Notes: generated by a model from the sequence alone, not told the origin. DNA of 64,000 nucleotides from an uncultured Candidatus Melainabacteria bacterium (GCA_949902595.1 CATLDC010000004.1:62001-126000), one strand, 5' to 3'; shown: positions 41,939-51,238, numbered from the stretch's first letter. Translations and numbers: made by a program.

Positions 41939-43276
41939 TTGTTTGAAAGATTTACTGAAAGAGCAGTTAATGTAGTGAGCGAGTCACAGAGACTTGCTGC
42001 GGAGACCGAATGTTCCGAGGTTATGCCGGAACATCTTTTGCTTGCGCTTGTAAGAGAAGCAAAAGGCGTTTCATTGAAACTTTTTAGAATGTACGGACTC
42101 ACCGCAGATGGGATTCAGCAGGAAGTGGAAAAATACCTTATTAAAAAACCTGCTAAGTCTGAAACAATTCCTTTTAGCCGCTCTTTTAAAGAAATCTTAA
42201 AACACACGGTGGATTTGGCAAGCCGCTCCGGAAACACAAACATCCTTTTTGAACACCTGTTTTTGTCTGCAATAACCGATAAAAATTCTAATATTCAGGC
42301 AATTTTGCAGAGCTTCAATTTTGATATTTATAATTCAAGAGAAATCCTTACAAAGCTTGTTCAGAGAAAGATTAAACGCCTTGAGCATCCGGAGGTTGAA
42401 GAGGATGAAGAGAAAAACAGCTCTTTTGAATCTGTTTATGAAGGCGAAGCCCTTACAGGTGTGTTTGACAGGGCTGTTTCAAAGCTTTCTGCAAAAGGGT
42501 ATGAAATTCTAGGTACAGAGCAGATAATGGCTTCGATTCTTGAAACAGCTGATTCTGAACTGGTTAAGATCATTAACAAATACGGGCTTGATGCAGAGAA
42601 TTTTGAACAGAAGCTTGCAGAACAGCAGTCACGTCAGGCTGAATACGAAGACAAGAAGATTATTTTCACCCCGAACGCGTTTTTGATGATGAATTCAGCT
42701 TTGCAGACCGCAAAAGAGCTGGGCTCTTCTGTGATTACGCCGGAGCACATTGTGCTTAGCGTATTGAAAAACAAGAAGGGATTAGCTTACGATGTAATCA
42801 AGTCTCTGGGAATCAACGGGGAGAAGCTTTCAGAAGAGATACTTAAGCCGATTGAAAAACAAATGCCTGAAACGCTTACCATTATGAAGCTTGCAAAAGA
42901 AGAGGCACGCAGAATCGGGCGTAATGTTGTCGGGACAGAAATGTTCCTTCTTGGAATCATTGCAGAAGGCACAAGCGTTGCGTTTGAGGTGCTTAATGAT
43001 TTGGAAATCACAATGAAAGACGCGCGACTTGTGGTTGAAAACCTTGTTGGATATGGTAATGAGTACTTTGACAAGGAAATCGTGTTTACAAACCGTGCAA
43101 AACGTGTGCTTGAAAAAGCTTGGCTTTCTGCTAAGAAATCCAGCAAACAAAGGATTGAGGCTGTTGATTTGCTGCTCGCAATCTTAGACGAGCCAAATTC
43201 GCTTGCGATGAAGGCTCTTGACCAACTCGGGGTTGATGCTGTTGAAATTAAACACGGGATTCAAGGTGTCAGATAA
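41939..43276 (+). CDS. Triple Clp-N (ClpC-type repeat) protein without ATPase
   Basis: 445 residues. It starts MFERFTERAVNVVSESQ as in ClpC, which supports the TTG start at 41939 behind GAGGAA. Six Clp-N half repeats form three complete Clp-N domains: about 1-148, 168-305 and 308-443. The third is nearest to ClpC (GRNVVGTEMFLLGIIAEGTSVAFEVL). A short acidic linker (about 150-165) separates the first. No Walker motifs or AAA+ domain exist. Clp-N domains bind substrates and adaptors; a free set of three could compete for or recruit adaptors. Follows DUF1292 closely, and tilS starts four bases later. Confidence 0.9.
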   Translation: MFERFTERAVNVVSESQRLAAETECSEVMPEHLLLALVREAKGVSLKLFRMYGLTADGIQQEVEKYLIKKPAKSETIPFSRSFKEILKHTVDLASRSGNTNILFEHLFLSAITDKNSNIQAILQSFNFDIYNSREILTKLVQRKIKRLEHPEVEEDEEKNSSFESVYEGEALTGVFDRAVSKLSAKGYEILGTEQIMASILETADSELVKIINKYGLDAENFEQKLAEQQSRQAEYEDKKIIFTPNAFLMMNSALQTAKELGSSVITPEHIVLSVLKNKKGLAYDVIKSLGINGEKLSEEILKPIEKQMPETLTIMKLAKEEARRIGRNVVGTEMFLLGIIAEGTSVAFEVLNDLEITMKDARLVVENLVGYGNEYFDKEIVFTNRAKRVLEKAWLSAKKSSKQRIEAVDLLLAILDEPNSLAMKALDQLGVDAVEIKHGIQGVR

Positions 43277-43279
43277 AAC

Positions 43280-44626
43280 ATGATTAATCGTGTAATAGAA
43301 TTTTTAAGAAAATACAACTTGCAGGATAAAACAATTATTGTCGGCTTTTCGGGCGGGTATGATTCCATGTGCCTTGTTGATATCCTGTCCAAAATCAAGG
43401 AGCAGCCGGAATTTTTTGAGATGACTGTTGTTGCAGCGCACTTCAACCACAACTGGCGCGGAGACGAGTCTTTGCGTGAGCAGGAGATTTGCCGCCTGTT
43501 TGCAAGCGCTAAGGGGATGGAGTTTTACACCAAGGATTCACCAAGAGGTGTGAAAAAAACAGAAAACGACGCGCGAATTGCGCGCTACGAGTTTTTTGAA
43601 GAAGCCTATGACGAATTTGACGCAGACGCCGTGTTTACCGCTCATAACAGGGATGATAATGCGGAAACTGTGTTGTACAGAGTTATAAAAGGCACGGGAA
43701 TTGTCGGGCTTAAGGGGATTGCAGAAAAGCGAGACTACTTCTACAGACCGCTTTTGCAGACTAAGCGCTCTGAAATTGTTGAATACTGTGCAAAGAACAA
43801 TCTTTCGCCTAACAACGATTCGTCTAACTCGAACACGGCATACCGCAGGAATTATTTGAGGCTCAATGTTATTCCGGTACTTGAAAAGATTAACGAGGGT
43901 GTGAAGGATGCGCTAAACACGCTTTCTGTTGTGGCGTCCAGTGACAACGAGATTATTGAGGAGTATTTGGGTGCGATAAGGCCAAGGGTTATTGTTGACG
44001 AGAGGATTGTCTCATTAGAATACAAGAAGCTTTCCAAGCCTGTTAAAATGCGCTTTTTGCATGAGTTTGTACAGTCACTTGGCTTGGATTACGATTTTAA
44101 GAAAATAAACGAGATTTTTGACTTTATTGAAACCAATATAACCCAGAGAAACGGCAGCACGCTTTCTCTTGCTTCTGCGCAGTGGCTTTATGCAGACGAG
44201 AAGGTTGTGGAAAGTATTCCGCGCAAGAAAAAGCCGGAAGAAGCTAATCAGGTTTCGATATTGATAGACGGAGAAGGTGAGTACAGGGTTGGTGAGCACA
44301 AGTTTATCCTGCGGCCTTACACGGAAGAAAACCTGTTTGTGTTTCCGGAAGCGACTTCAAACTTTGCTTATGTTGATTTGAGCGGAGTAAAATTCCCGCT
44401 TGAATTACGCAACCGCAGGGAAGGTGACACAATAAGGCCGTTCGGGATGTCTGGTTCAATGAAGCTTAAGAAATACCTTAATTCAAAGGGGATTCCGCGT
44501 CATAACAGGGATGAGATTCTGCTTCTTGCGGACAAGGACGAGATTCTCTGGGTTATGGGAACGGGTTTGAGTAACAAAATAGGGGTGCGCAAGGCGCCGA
44601 CGCATGTTGTGGAGTGGGTAATATAA
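43280..44626 (+). CDS. tilS: tRNA(Ile)-lysidine synthase
   Basis: 448 residues. PP-loop ATP site VGFSGGYDSMCLVDIL at about 22-37, then VVAAHFNHNWRGDES and HNRDDNAETVLYRVIKGTG, all typical of TilS. C-terminal domain has RNRREGDTIRPFGMSGSMKLKKYL. It changes C34 of tRNA-Ile(CAU) to lysidine so it reads AUA. In many Firmicutes tilS precedes hpt, as here; the next start overlaps this stop by one base. Confidence 0.95.
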   Translation: MINRVIEFLRKYNLQDKTIIVGFSGGYDSMCLVDILSKIKEQPEFFEMTVVAAHFNHNWRGDESLREQEICRLFASAKGMEFYTKDSPRGVKKTENDARIARYEFFEEAYDEFDADAVFTAHNRDDNAETVLYRVIKGTGIVGLKGIAEKRDYFYRPLLQTKRSEIVEYCAKNNLSPNNDSSNSNTAYRRNYLRLNVIPVLEKINEGVKDALNTLSVVASSDNEIIEEYLGAIRPRVIVDERIVSLEYKKLSKPVKMRFLHEFVQSLGLDYDFKKINEIFDFIETNITQRNGSTLSLASAQWLYADEKVVESIPRKKKPEEANQVSILIDGEGEYRVGEHKFILRPYTEENLFVFPEATSNFAYVDLSGVKFPLELRNRREGDTIRPFGMSGSMKLKKYLNSKGIPRHNRDEILLLADKDEILWVMGTGLSNKIGVRKAPTHVVEWVI

Positions 44627-45156
44627 TGCAAATGATTAAAGAGAGTGATTTAAAAGTTTTGTTTGAGGCTGACCGGATTCAGGATGCCATAGAAAAACTC
44701 GGTTCTGAATTGAACGAGATTTATGCTGATGAAGAATTGTACCTGATTTGTGTACTCAAGGGCTCTGTGATGTTTATGGTGGATTTATCCAAACATCTCA
44801 AGATGCCTCTCAAGATGGAGTTTATACGCCTTTCAAGCTACGGTTCGGGTTTTTCTTCAACAGGGAAGGTGAATGCTGTTGATATTTCGCTTCCTGATTT
44901 GAACGGGAAAAATGTTTTGATTATCGAAGACATAATTGATACAGGGCATACGGCGAAATTTCTGGTAGATTTTATCAACCTGAATTTCAAGGCAAAGTCA
45001 TTGAAGTTCTGTTCGCTGCTTGATAAGAAAATCAAGCGCGAGGTCGAAATCGACGCTGATTATTATTGTTTTGAGGTGGATGACAAGTTTTTAGTCGGCT
45101 ACGGGCTTGACTATGACGGGTATTATCGCAATTTGCCGTATATCGGGTATGTATAA
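44626..45156 (+). CDS. hpt: Hypoxanthine phosphoribosyltransferase
   Basis: 176 residues. LICVLKGSVMFMVDLSKHL near the start, the PRPP loop VLIIEDIIDTGHTAKFL and FLVGYGLDYDGYYRNLPYIG at the end define purine salvage HPRT. It joins hypoxanthine or guanine to PRPP. The start at 44626 overlaps the tilS stop (TAATG). ftsH, which often follows, is not present; a hairpin and a convergent gene follow. Confidence 0.95.
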   Translation: MQMIKESDLKVLFEADRIQDAIEKLGSELNEIYADEELYLICVLKGSVMFMVDLSKHLKMPLKMEFIRLSSYGSGFSSTGKVNAVDISLPDLNGKNVLIIEDIIDTGHTAKFLVDFINLNFKAKSLKFCSLLDKKIKREVEIDADYYCFEVDDKFLVGYGLDYDGYYRNLPYIGYV

Positions 45157-45186
45157 ATCAACCCCTCTATTTCTAGAGGAGTTGAT
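45157..45186. terminator. Hairpin between convergent hpt and EF-hand genes
   Basis: ATCAACCCCTCTA, loop TTTC, TAGAGGAGTTGAT with one mismatch. There is little T tract on either strand, so it may be a weak terminator or a 3'-end stabilising hairpin. Confidence 0.5.
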
Positions 45187-45199
45187 AGATAAGAGTTAT

Positions 45200-46042
45200 T
45201 TATTTCAATAAATAGTATGCTTCTTCAAGAGCCGTTACTCTGCCTGCTCTGGCAGCTGCAAGTGTGTCATCTAGTTTTTCGTAATGTAAGCCATGTTTAG
45301 TTGCGTAGTCCTGCATTACATTGACTAAGTGTTTACGCACCTTTGCCTCGTATTCAGGATAGTCTTCGTGACCTTCAGGTCTATATGTTACTTCGGATCT
45401 TGAAGGATGAACAGCGCACTTGTATATGTTTGCAATATTTGGATTATCACTCAGATACTCTTTTTGAAACTCATTAACAACCGTAATAAGATTTTCTGCA
45501 TTAATTCTTTGTATGTTTTTGTAAGCGTTATCGTAGTCATATTCATATCTGGTATTTGTTCCAAATAATCTCCCTGGTTCGGTTATTTTGTTTATTTTCA
45601 TATTGAGGATAGAATTAACGATAGCACGAGCCTCTTCTCTTGAGTGTCCAATGGCTTTGCTGCCGGTAGCTTGAGCCGGAGTCTTTTGCCCCGATGTTTT
45701 AGCCGGTGTGTCGCATTTTTTCATGCCTAGAGCGAGCTTTGCAAATTCATCAATATTAAGTCTACCATCACCGTTTGTATCGTAATCGGATAATTTAATT
45801 TGGCTTTCTGTGCCAAGATAGTTTTTTAATTCGTCGGCTGAAATGTAATAATCAGTCGGGTTTGTGTCAGCGTTTCTAAATTCGTCTGTGATGAACTGGT
45901 TAAACTTGTCCTGCAACTTGTTGTTCTGCGCGTTTAATACAACGGCAGAGCCCATAATTGCTGTTGCGGCTAATAATGTTTTTGCACCTTTGCAGGCAGA
46001 AATACCTGAAAACATTGGTGAGCTGATGTTTTGAATCTTCAT
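45200..46042 (-). CDS. EF-hand protein with N-terminal SPMFSG motif
   Basis: 280 residues. MKIQNISSPMFSGI shows the Pro-Phe-Gly start motif shared by several proteins here; a hydrophobic Ala-rich segment follows (about 22-38: TLLAATAIMGSAVVLNA), which could be a membrane anchor or an internal signal. An EF-hand pair lies at about 65-105: ISADELKNYL and the calcium loop DTNGDGRLNIDEF. The C-terminal half is helical with SREEARAIVNSIL and no recognised domain. Possibly surface-linked and calcium-binding; inferred. Confidence 0.8.
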   Translation of the reverse strand: MKIQNISSPMFSGISACKGAKTLLAATAIMGSAVVLNAQNNKLQDKFNQFITDEFRNADTNPTDYYISADELKNYLGTESQIKLSDYDTNGDGRLNIDEFAKLALGMKKCDTPAKTSGQKTPAQATGSKAIGHSREEARAIVNSILNMKINKITEPGRLFGTNTRYEYDYDNAYKNIQRINAENLITVVNEFQKEYLSDNPNIANIYKCAVHPSRSEVTYRPEGHEDYPEYEAKVRKHLVNVMQDYATKHGLHYEKLDDTLAAARAGRVTALEEAYYLLK

Positions 46043-46155
46043 TGGTGTATACTCCTTTTTGTCTTTTTGTTCTTACATACTTAAAGTACTGTAAAAAAAA
46101 ATTTGCTAGCATTTTTGAGATATAATTAATATAGTTCTTAGACGAGGAGTATAAA

Positions 46156-47361
46156 ATGCACAATATAAGAAAGATTACGGATGATATCATCTATTTGGGC
46201 TGTTCAGACAGGCGTTTGTGTCTTTTTGAAAGCGCATACCCTGTAAAAGACGGGATGTCTTATAACTCATATCTGATTAACGATGAAAAAACAGTCTTGC
46301 TGGATACTGTTGACAAGACTTGCGCTGAACAGTTTTACGAAAACCTCAATGCTGCTCTTGGAGAAAGGAATCTTGATTATATTGTTGTGCAGCACATGGA
46401 GCCTGATCACGGCGCTTTGCTGGAAGAAGTTGTAAAAGCTCATCCTGGTGTCAAAATTGTCTGCACGCAAAAAACTGTTGCGATGATTAAGCAGTTCTTT
46501 AATTTTGATATTGATTCACACGCAGTCGTGGTAAAAGAAGGCGATACACTTAATACAGGGCGCCATGAGCTTAAATTCATCATGGCACCGATGGTCCACT
46601 GGCCGGAAGTTATGGTAACTTATGATTCAGCCTCCGGGATTCTCTTTTCCGCAGACGCGTTCGGCTCTTTTGGCGCGATTAACGGAAACCTTTTTGACAG
46701 CGAAGTTAACTGGAAGCATGACTATCTGGATGAAGCTAGAAGGTATTACACAAATATCGTCGGAAAATACGGGCTTCAGGTTCAAATGCTGCTCAAGAAA
46801 GCTGCTGAGCTTGATATTAAGATGATTTGTCCGCTCCATGGTTTAATGATACGGGAAAACATTGATTTGCTGGTAGAAAAATACAACAGATGGTCAACTT
46901 ACACACCGGAAGAAGATTCTGTCATGATTGCGTATTCATCAGTATACGGTGGTACAGAAAGTGCTGTTAGTCTTCTTGCAGCAAAGCTTGCTGATAAGGG
47001 GGTAAAGAACATCAAGATGTTTGACGTTTCTATGACTCATCATTCGTTTGTTCTGGCAGAGGCGTTCAGGTATTCGCACATTGTTTTTGCGACCACGACG
47101 TATAATGCCGGTATTTTTGAGTCAATGGAGTGTTTGCTTCATTCAATTGTGGCTCACAATCTTCAGAACAGGAAATATGTGCTTATCCAGAATGGTTCCT
47201 GGGCACCGACTTGCGGCGGTTTGATGAGAGAATTGCTTGAAAAGCTTAAGGGAACAGAGATTTTGGATGATACAATTGCTATTAAATCTACTTTGAAGGA
47301 AGAGCAATTAGCCGGAGTGGATAATGTTGTAAATACAATAGTAAATTCTTTAGGTATGTAG
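46156..47361 (+). CDS. Flavodiiron protein (FprA-type oxygen/NO reductase)
   Basis: 401 residues. The metallo-beta-lactamase domain has the diiron ligands in QHMEPDHGALLEE, VHWPEVM, SADAFGSFG and CPLHG. The C-terminal flavodoxin domain (about 255-401) has IAYSSVYGGTES for FMN. It reduces O2 to water, or NO to N2O, drawing electrons from rubredoxin, whose gene follows by 27 bases. This is an anaerobe's oxygen defence. GAGGAG precedes the ATG. Confidence 0.95.
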   Translation: MHNIRKITDDIIYLGCSDRRLCLFESAYPVKDGMSYNSYLINDEKTVLLDTVDKTCAEQFYENLNAALGERNLDYIVVQHMEPDHGALLEEVVKAHPGVKIVCTQKTVAMIKQFFNFDIDSHAVVVKEGDTLNTGRHELKFIMAPMVHWPEVMVTYDSASGILFSADAFGSFGAINGNLFDSEVNWKHDYLDEARRYYTNIVGKYGLQVQMLLKKAAELDIKMICPLHGLMIRENIDLLVEKYNRWSTYTPEEDSVMIAYSSVYGGTESAVSLLAAKLADKGVKNIKMFDVSMTHHSFVLAEAFRYSHIVFATTTYNAGIFESMECLLHSIVAHNLQNRKYVLIQNGSWAPTCGGLMRELLEKLKGTEILDDTIAIKSTLKEEQLAGVDNVVNTIVNSLGM

Positions 47362-47388
47362 TAAAGTATAGACAAAAGGAGAAAAATT

Positions 47389-47550
47389 ATGCAAAAATAC
47401 GTATGCACAGTATGTCACTATGTTTATGACCCTCAGGCAGGAGACCCTGATAACGGTATCAATCCGGGCACAGCTTTTGAAGACTTGCCGGAAGATTGGG
47501 TTTGCCCTCTATGCGCAGTCGGAAAAGACATGTTTGAAGTAGAAGAATAA
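47389..47550 (+). CDS. Rubredoxin
   Basis: 53 residues, too short to be found by long-frame searches. [15 protein letters not shown] and [17 protein letters not shown] give the two CxxC pairs that bind one iron. It is the likely electron donor of the flavodiiron protein just upstream. AAAAGGAG precedes the ATG. A terminator follows. Confidence 0.97.
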   Translation: MQKYVCTVCHYVYDPQAGDPDNGINPGTAFEDLPEDWVCPLCAVGKDMFEVEE

Positions 47551-47558
47551 AATTTATA

Positions 47559-47590
47559 AGAGCCCGCAAGTTTGCGGGTTCTTTATTTTT
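47559..47590 (+). terminator. Terminator after rubredoxin
   Basis: GAGCCCGCAA, short GT loop, TTGCGGGTTC, then TTTATTTTT. Confidence 0.85.
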
Positions 47591-47656
47591 CTGGTATAAT
47601 CTTTGTAACCCAATATTACATGTAGACGAGTGGATAATTTCATCCAAATTAATTAT

Positions 47657-47684
47657 TTGTGAAAATTTCTATGTAATGTATAAT
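47657..47684 (+). promoter_or_regulatory. Promoter of clpP
   Basis: TTGTGA at 47657-47662, a 16-base spacer and a perfect TATAAT at 47679-47684, about 44 bases before the clpP ATG. No CtsR-type or HrcA-type repeat was seen. Confidence 0.5.
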
Positions 47685-47727
47685 GATATTGTCACTTTTG
47701 ATATAGATAAGAAAGGAAAATAAGAAA

Positions 47728-48315
47728 ATGAGTTTTGTACCTGTAGTAATTGAACAATCCAGCAGAGGCGAGCGTTCATTCGACATCTTCTCAAGACTTT
47801 TGAGAGAAAGAATTATCTTTTTAGGCACACCTGTTGACGATATGGTGGCAAACTTAATCGTTGCACAGCTTTTATTGTTAGACAGTGAAAACCCTGAAAA
47901 AGATATCATGTTATACATCAACTCTCCTGGCGGAAGTGTTACTGCGGGCTTAGCTATCTATGATACAATGCAGCACATCAGAGCCGATGTTCAGACAATC
48001 TGCTTAGGTCAGGCTGCTTCTATGGGCGCATTCCTGCTTTGCTCAGGAGCAAAAGGCAAGAGAATGGCGCTTCCTCACTCAAGAGTACTTATCCACCAGC
48101 CTTTAGGCGGCGCGCAAGGTCAGGCAACTGATATTGAAATTCAGGCGCAGGAAATCTTGAGAATCAAGAAGACTTTGAACGAAATCATGGCTTCAAACAC
48201 AGGTCAATCAATCAAGAAGATTGAGAAAGATACTGACCGTGACTACATCATGACACCGCAGGAAGCTCTTGAGTACGGTATGATTGATAAAGTCATCACA
48301 AAAGACGCTATGTAA
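47728..48315 (+). CDS. clpP: ATP-dependent Clp protease proteolytic subunit
   Basis: 195 residues. Catalytic Ser in [14 protein letters not shown], His in [15 protein letters not shown] and Asp in [28 protein letters not shown] is the oxyanion region. It forms the tetradecameric chamber served by ClpX, encoded next. AAAGG precedes the ATG. Followed by a 9-bp hairpin and clpX. Confidence 0.98.
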   Translation: MSFVPVVIEQSSRGERSFDIFSRLLRERIIFLGTPVDDMVANLIVAQLLLLDSENPEKDIMLYINSPGGSVTAGLAIYDTMQHIRADVQTICLGQAASMGAFLLCSGAKGKRMALPHSRVLIHQPLGGAQGQATDIEIQAQEILRIKKTLNEIMASNTGQSIKKIEKDTDRDYIMTPQEALEYGMIDKVITKDAM

Positions 48316-48316
48316 G

Positions 48317-48337
48317 AAGGGTGAAGGCTTCACCCTT
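48317..48337 (+). other. Intercistronic hairpin between clpP and clpX
   Basis: AAGGGTGAA, loop GGC, TTCACCCTT directly after the clpP stop, without a T tract. It may stabilise the clpP message or tune clpX expression. Confidence 0.55.
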
Positions 48338-48363
48338 AGAAGACCAATTAACAGGAGACAATT

Positions 48364-49695
48364 ATGTCATCAAACGACAGACTAAAATGTTCATTTTGCG
48401 GTAAAACGCAGGATCAGGTAAAAAAATTAATAGCAGGTCCGGATGTGTTCATCTGCGACGAGTGCGTTGAGCTTTGTAACGAAATTCTGGACGAAGAGTT
48501 CTTTGAAGGTAAAGAAAAGAATCCTGAAAAACATGAGGAAAAGGCTGTTGAAACAGACGAAAAAGCGATTCCAAAACCTCATGAAATCAAAGCTTACCTT
48601 GATCAGCACATTGTTGGTCAGGATGATGCAAAAAAAGTTCTCTCTGTTGCGGTTTACAACCACTACAAACGTTTGAAGCACAACAAAAAAGAAGACACAA
48701 ACGGTGTTGAAATCCAAAAATCAAACATTCTGCTTGTAGGCCCTACAGGAAGCGGTAAAACACTTCTTGCGCAGACTCTTGCAAAAATGCTTGATGTTCC
48801 GTTTGCGGTGGCTGATGCTACAACACTTACAGAAGCTGGTTATGTTGGTGATGATGTTGAAAACATTCTTCTAAGACTATACCAGAACGCTGACTTTGAC
48901 CCTAAAAAAGCAGAGCGCGGTATTATCTACATAGACGAAATCGATAAAATTGCAAGAAAATCTGAAAACACCTCTATTACAAGAGACGTATCCGGTGAAG
49001 GCGTGCAGCAGGCTTTGCTGAAGCTTATTGAAGGTACAATATCAAACGTACCTCCACAGGGCGGAAGAAAGCACCCTCAAGCTGATATGATTCAGATTGA
49101 CACAAGCAATATCCTGTTTATCGTGGGCGGTGCGTTTGTTGATTTGGATAAAATCATTGAACACAGGGTTAAAGACGGCTCTTCAATCGGGTTTGGAAAA
49201 TCTGCTCCAACTCAGGCTGAGAAAGAACAGGCTGCTGCAAGACTGCTCAAAAAATTGCAGCCGGAAGACTTGCTGAAGTTCGGTCTAATCCCTGAATTTA
49301 TCGGGCGTATTCCTGTTTACGCAGTGCTTGATGCTTTGGATGAAAGCACACTCAAAATGATTCTTACAGAACCTAAGAATGCAGTTCTTAAGCAGTACCA
49401 GTGCCTGCTTGCAATGGACGGGGTTGATTTGGAATTTGAGCCGGAAGCAGTTGATTTGATTGCTAAAAAGGCTATCAAGCGCAAAACCGGTGCAAGAGCG
49501 CTGCGCTCAATTGTCGAAGAATTGATGCTTGATGTTATGTACGATATTCCAACCAAGCACGATATTACAAAGTTTGTGATAACAAAGGACATGGTTGAAA
49601 AGCAGGAAGAAATCGAAAACAAAGCAGAGTTGATTCATCTTCCACAGAATAATACCACTGATTTGTCACAAAAGACAAGAGCAGAAATCGCATAA
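48364..49695 (+). CDS. clpX: ATP-dependent Clp protease ATP-binding subunit ClpX
   Basis: 443 residues. Zinc domain [18 protein letters not shown]...ICDECVELC at 10-40, Walker [17 protein letters not shown] near 124, Walker [14 protein letters not shown], and [16 protein letters not shown] with the sensor region. It unfolds tagged proteins and feeds ClpP. The N-terminal zinc domain is the same type as the solo domain encoded at 39368. AGGAGA precedes the ATG. Confidence 0.98.
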   Translation: MSSNDRLKCSFCGKTQDQVKKLIAGPDVFICDECVELCNEILDEEFFEGKEKNPEKHEEKAVETDEKAIPKPHEIKAYLDQHIVGQDDAKKVLSVAVYNHYKRLKHNKKEDTNGVEIQKSNILLVGPTGSGKTLLAQTLAKMLDVPFAVADATTLTEAGYVGDDVENILLRLYQNADFDPKKAERGIIYIDEIDKIARKSENTSITRDVSGEGVQQALLKLIEGTISNVPPQGGRKHPQADMIQIDTSNILFIVGGAFVDLDKIIEHRVKDGSSIGFGKSAPTQAEKEQAAARLLKKLQPEDLLKFGLIPEFIGRIPVYAVLDALDESTLKMILTEPKNAVLKQYQCLLAMDGVDLEFEPEAVDLIAKKAIKRKTGARALRSIVEELMLDVMYDIPTKHDITKFVITKDMVEKQEEIENKAELIHLPQNNTTDLSQKTRAEIA

Positions 49696-51186
49696 TCACT
49701 CTTTGTATAAGAGCGTGTATAAATAACGGTCTTTGTAATTATTAAATTCATCTTTTGAAAGCTCATGGATTGTCTGATATTCAGAATCTATGAGCTTTTC
49801 AAAACGGATTTTATAGATTTCGTTTTGTGAGTTAAAGAACATAATTCCCTGGATATTGTTAAACAAATCAATTATTATGTGCCCGGGACAATTAAATTCC
49901 GGAATCGGCATTATTCTGGTTTTTATTTTGATACTATGATGCTCTGTATTGGCAATTAAATCCTCTACGCTTTCTGTTAGAATATCTTCGCTCTTAACAA
50001 TGTCTCTCAGATTGACTGTATCATCCATGGCCTGTATATTTTTAAGAATTTCTGCCAGTCTTTCAGGAAAATCTATTTTGTATTTCAGTATTAAATCAAT
50101 TGATTCACAATAGGTCTTTTTATCAATATTTTGAATATATCTCTTCAACACATCAATATTTTTCTTCTTAATAATCCAGGAAGAAGCAAGCTTGTATGTA
50201 TTATACTTGTATCTTATGCAATTTAGAATAATTCTAACTGTTCGTCTTATTTTTTTATTCCTAAATTCCGGTATAACTTCTCTTATGCCGCCAAAATCAA
50301 CAATCTTGCCGTTAATCGAGTTGTCAAATTTTAGCTGCTCATTAACACTTATTGAGATGTAATCCAATAATAGCCGGGATTGTTCAACATACGAAGGATT
50401 TGCTTCAAGGTACTCACTTATAAGAAAACTATCGCAGTAATGAGCTCCGGCAACTCTTCCAAAAAAGAATTTTGCAAACTTATTCTTGCGCGCGTTATGA
50501 GTGGCAAATAGTGCCATCTGCGGTTCTGCAAAAACGCCATGGTTTAGAAATCGCATATTATCATCGCTGTTATACAAGTAGAAAACCTTGTAAAAAAATG
50601 ATTTGTCACTAATATCAAGCCTAAAACCGTTACCATTAAACCCGCAGCCAAGATAAGTTAGTTTTACAGGCTGATTGACTATCGAAGAGAGTTCTTCTTC
50701 AAAGTCAGTGGTGTCTAATTCTGCCTCATCGAGAAATTTTTCTTTTTCAGAATTAAATTCCTGTTCATAAAACAAATTGAACTTCAAAGCATAGCGGGCC
50801 AGATGTTCATAGATTTTTAATACAATAGTTTTTTTAATGCCTAAGGAGATTTTTTCTAAAAAGACAGATGGAATTGAGCCAATATTTCGGTTTATTTCAG
50901 GAAATCTTTTGAGCAAAGCTGTTATTTGTTCTGCATTGTAGAGATTCTTTTTCAAGATTTTGTTAAGCGACGGGTAATTCTGTTTGTTATCAGCTTTTAA
51001 CAAGGTTTTTTCTTTGTTGTATATAAATTCACATAAGAAATTTTTTACCAGCAACTTGCGGTTAGAAACAATATCACTGTTCTTTTTCAAAACATTGAGT
51101 TGAACGATTTGCTCTGCCCGGTATTCCAATTCTTCTTTTGTTTGAATGGAGTTTATCTTTTCTAAAAGTTCATAAAGCTTTTTCAT
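49696..51186 (-). CDS. Unknown protein with kinase-like segment (G-loop, DFG)
   Basis: 496 residues, no signal peptide. Residues 1-170 are helical. Residues 175-300 carry kinase-like marks in order: YLGCGFNGNGFRLDI (Gly-rich loop, 178-192), FFYKVFYL (a Lys at 200), EPQMALF (Glu 221), a hinge-like FLISEYLE (254-261) and GKIVDFGGIRE (DFG at 297-299). No HRD is visible, so a pseudokinase or a short phosphotransferase-like fold is possible. Residues 300-496 are helical plus a small beta region. The gene follows the big EF-hand gene after a hairpin. I cannot assign a family. Confidence 0.8.
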   Translation of the reverse strand: MKKLYELLEKINSIQTKEELEYRAEQIVQLNVLKKNSDIVSNRKLLVKNFLCEFIYNKEKTLLKADNKQNYPSLNKILKKNLYNAEQITALLKRFPEINRNIGSIPSVFLEKISLGIKKTIVLKIYEHLARYALKFNLFYEQEFNSEKEKFLDEAELDTTDFEEELSSIVNQPVKLTYLGCGFNGNGFRLDISDKSFFYKVFYLYNSDDNMRFLNHGVFAEPQMALFATHNARKNKFAKFFFGRVAGAHYCDSFLISEYLEANPSYVEQSRLLLDYISISVNEQLKFDNSINGKIVDFGGIREVIPEFRNKKIRRTVRIILNCIRYKYNTYKLASSWIIKKKNIDVLKRYIQNIDKKTYCESIDLILKYKIDFPERLAEILKNIQAMDDTVNLRDIVKSEDILTESVEDLIANTEHHSIKIKTRIMPIPEFNCPGHIIIDLFNNIQGIMFFNSQNEIYKIRFEKLIDSEYQTIHELSKDEFNNYKDRYLYTLLYKE

Positions 51187-51200
51187 TAAATTTCCTATAA

Positions 51201-51238
51201 AACAATCACTTTATATATTGTAATATAAAGTGATTGTT
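51201..51238. terminator. Strong hairpin between the EF-hand and kinase-like genes
   Basis: AACAATCACTTTATAT pairs perfectly (16 bp) with ATATAAAGTGATTGTT across a six-base loop. Both outer flanks are A/T tracts. Read on the minus strand it terminates the large EF-hand gene, and it lies just before the ribosome site of the next gene. Confidence 0.8.
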
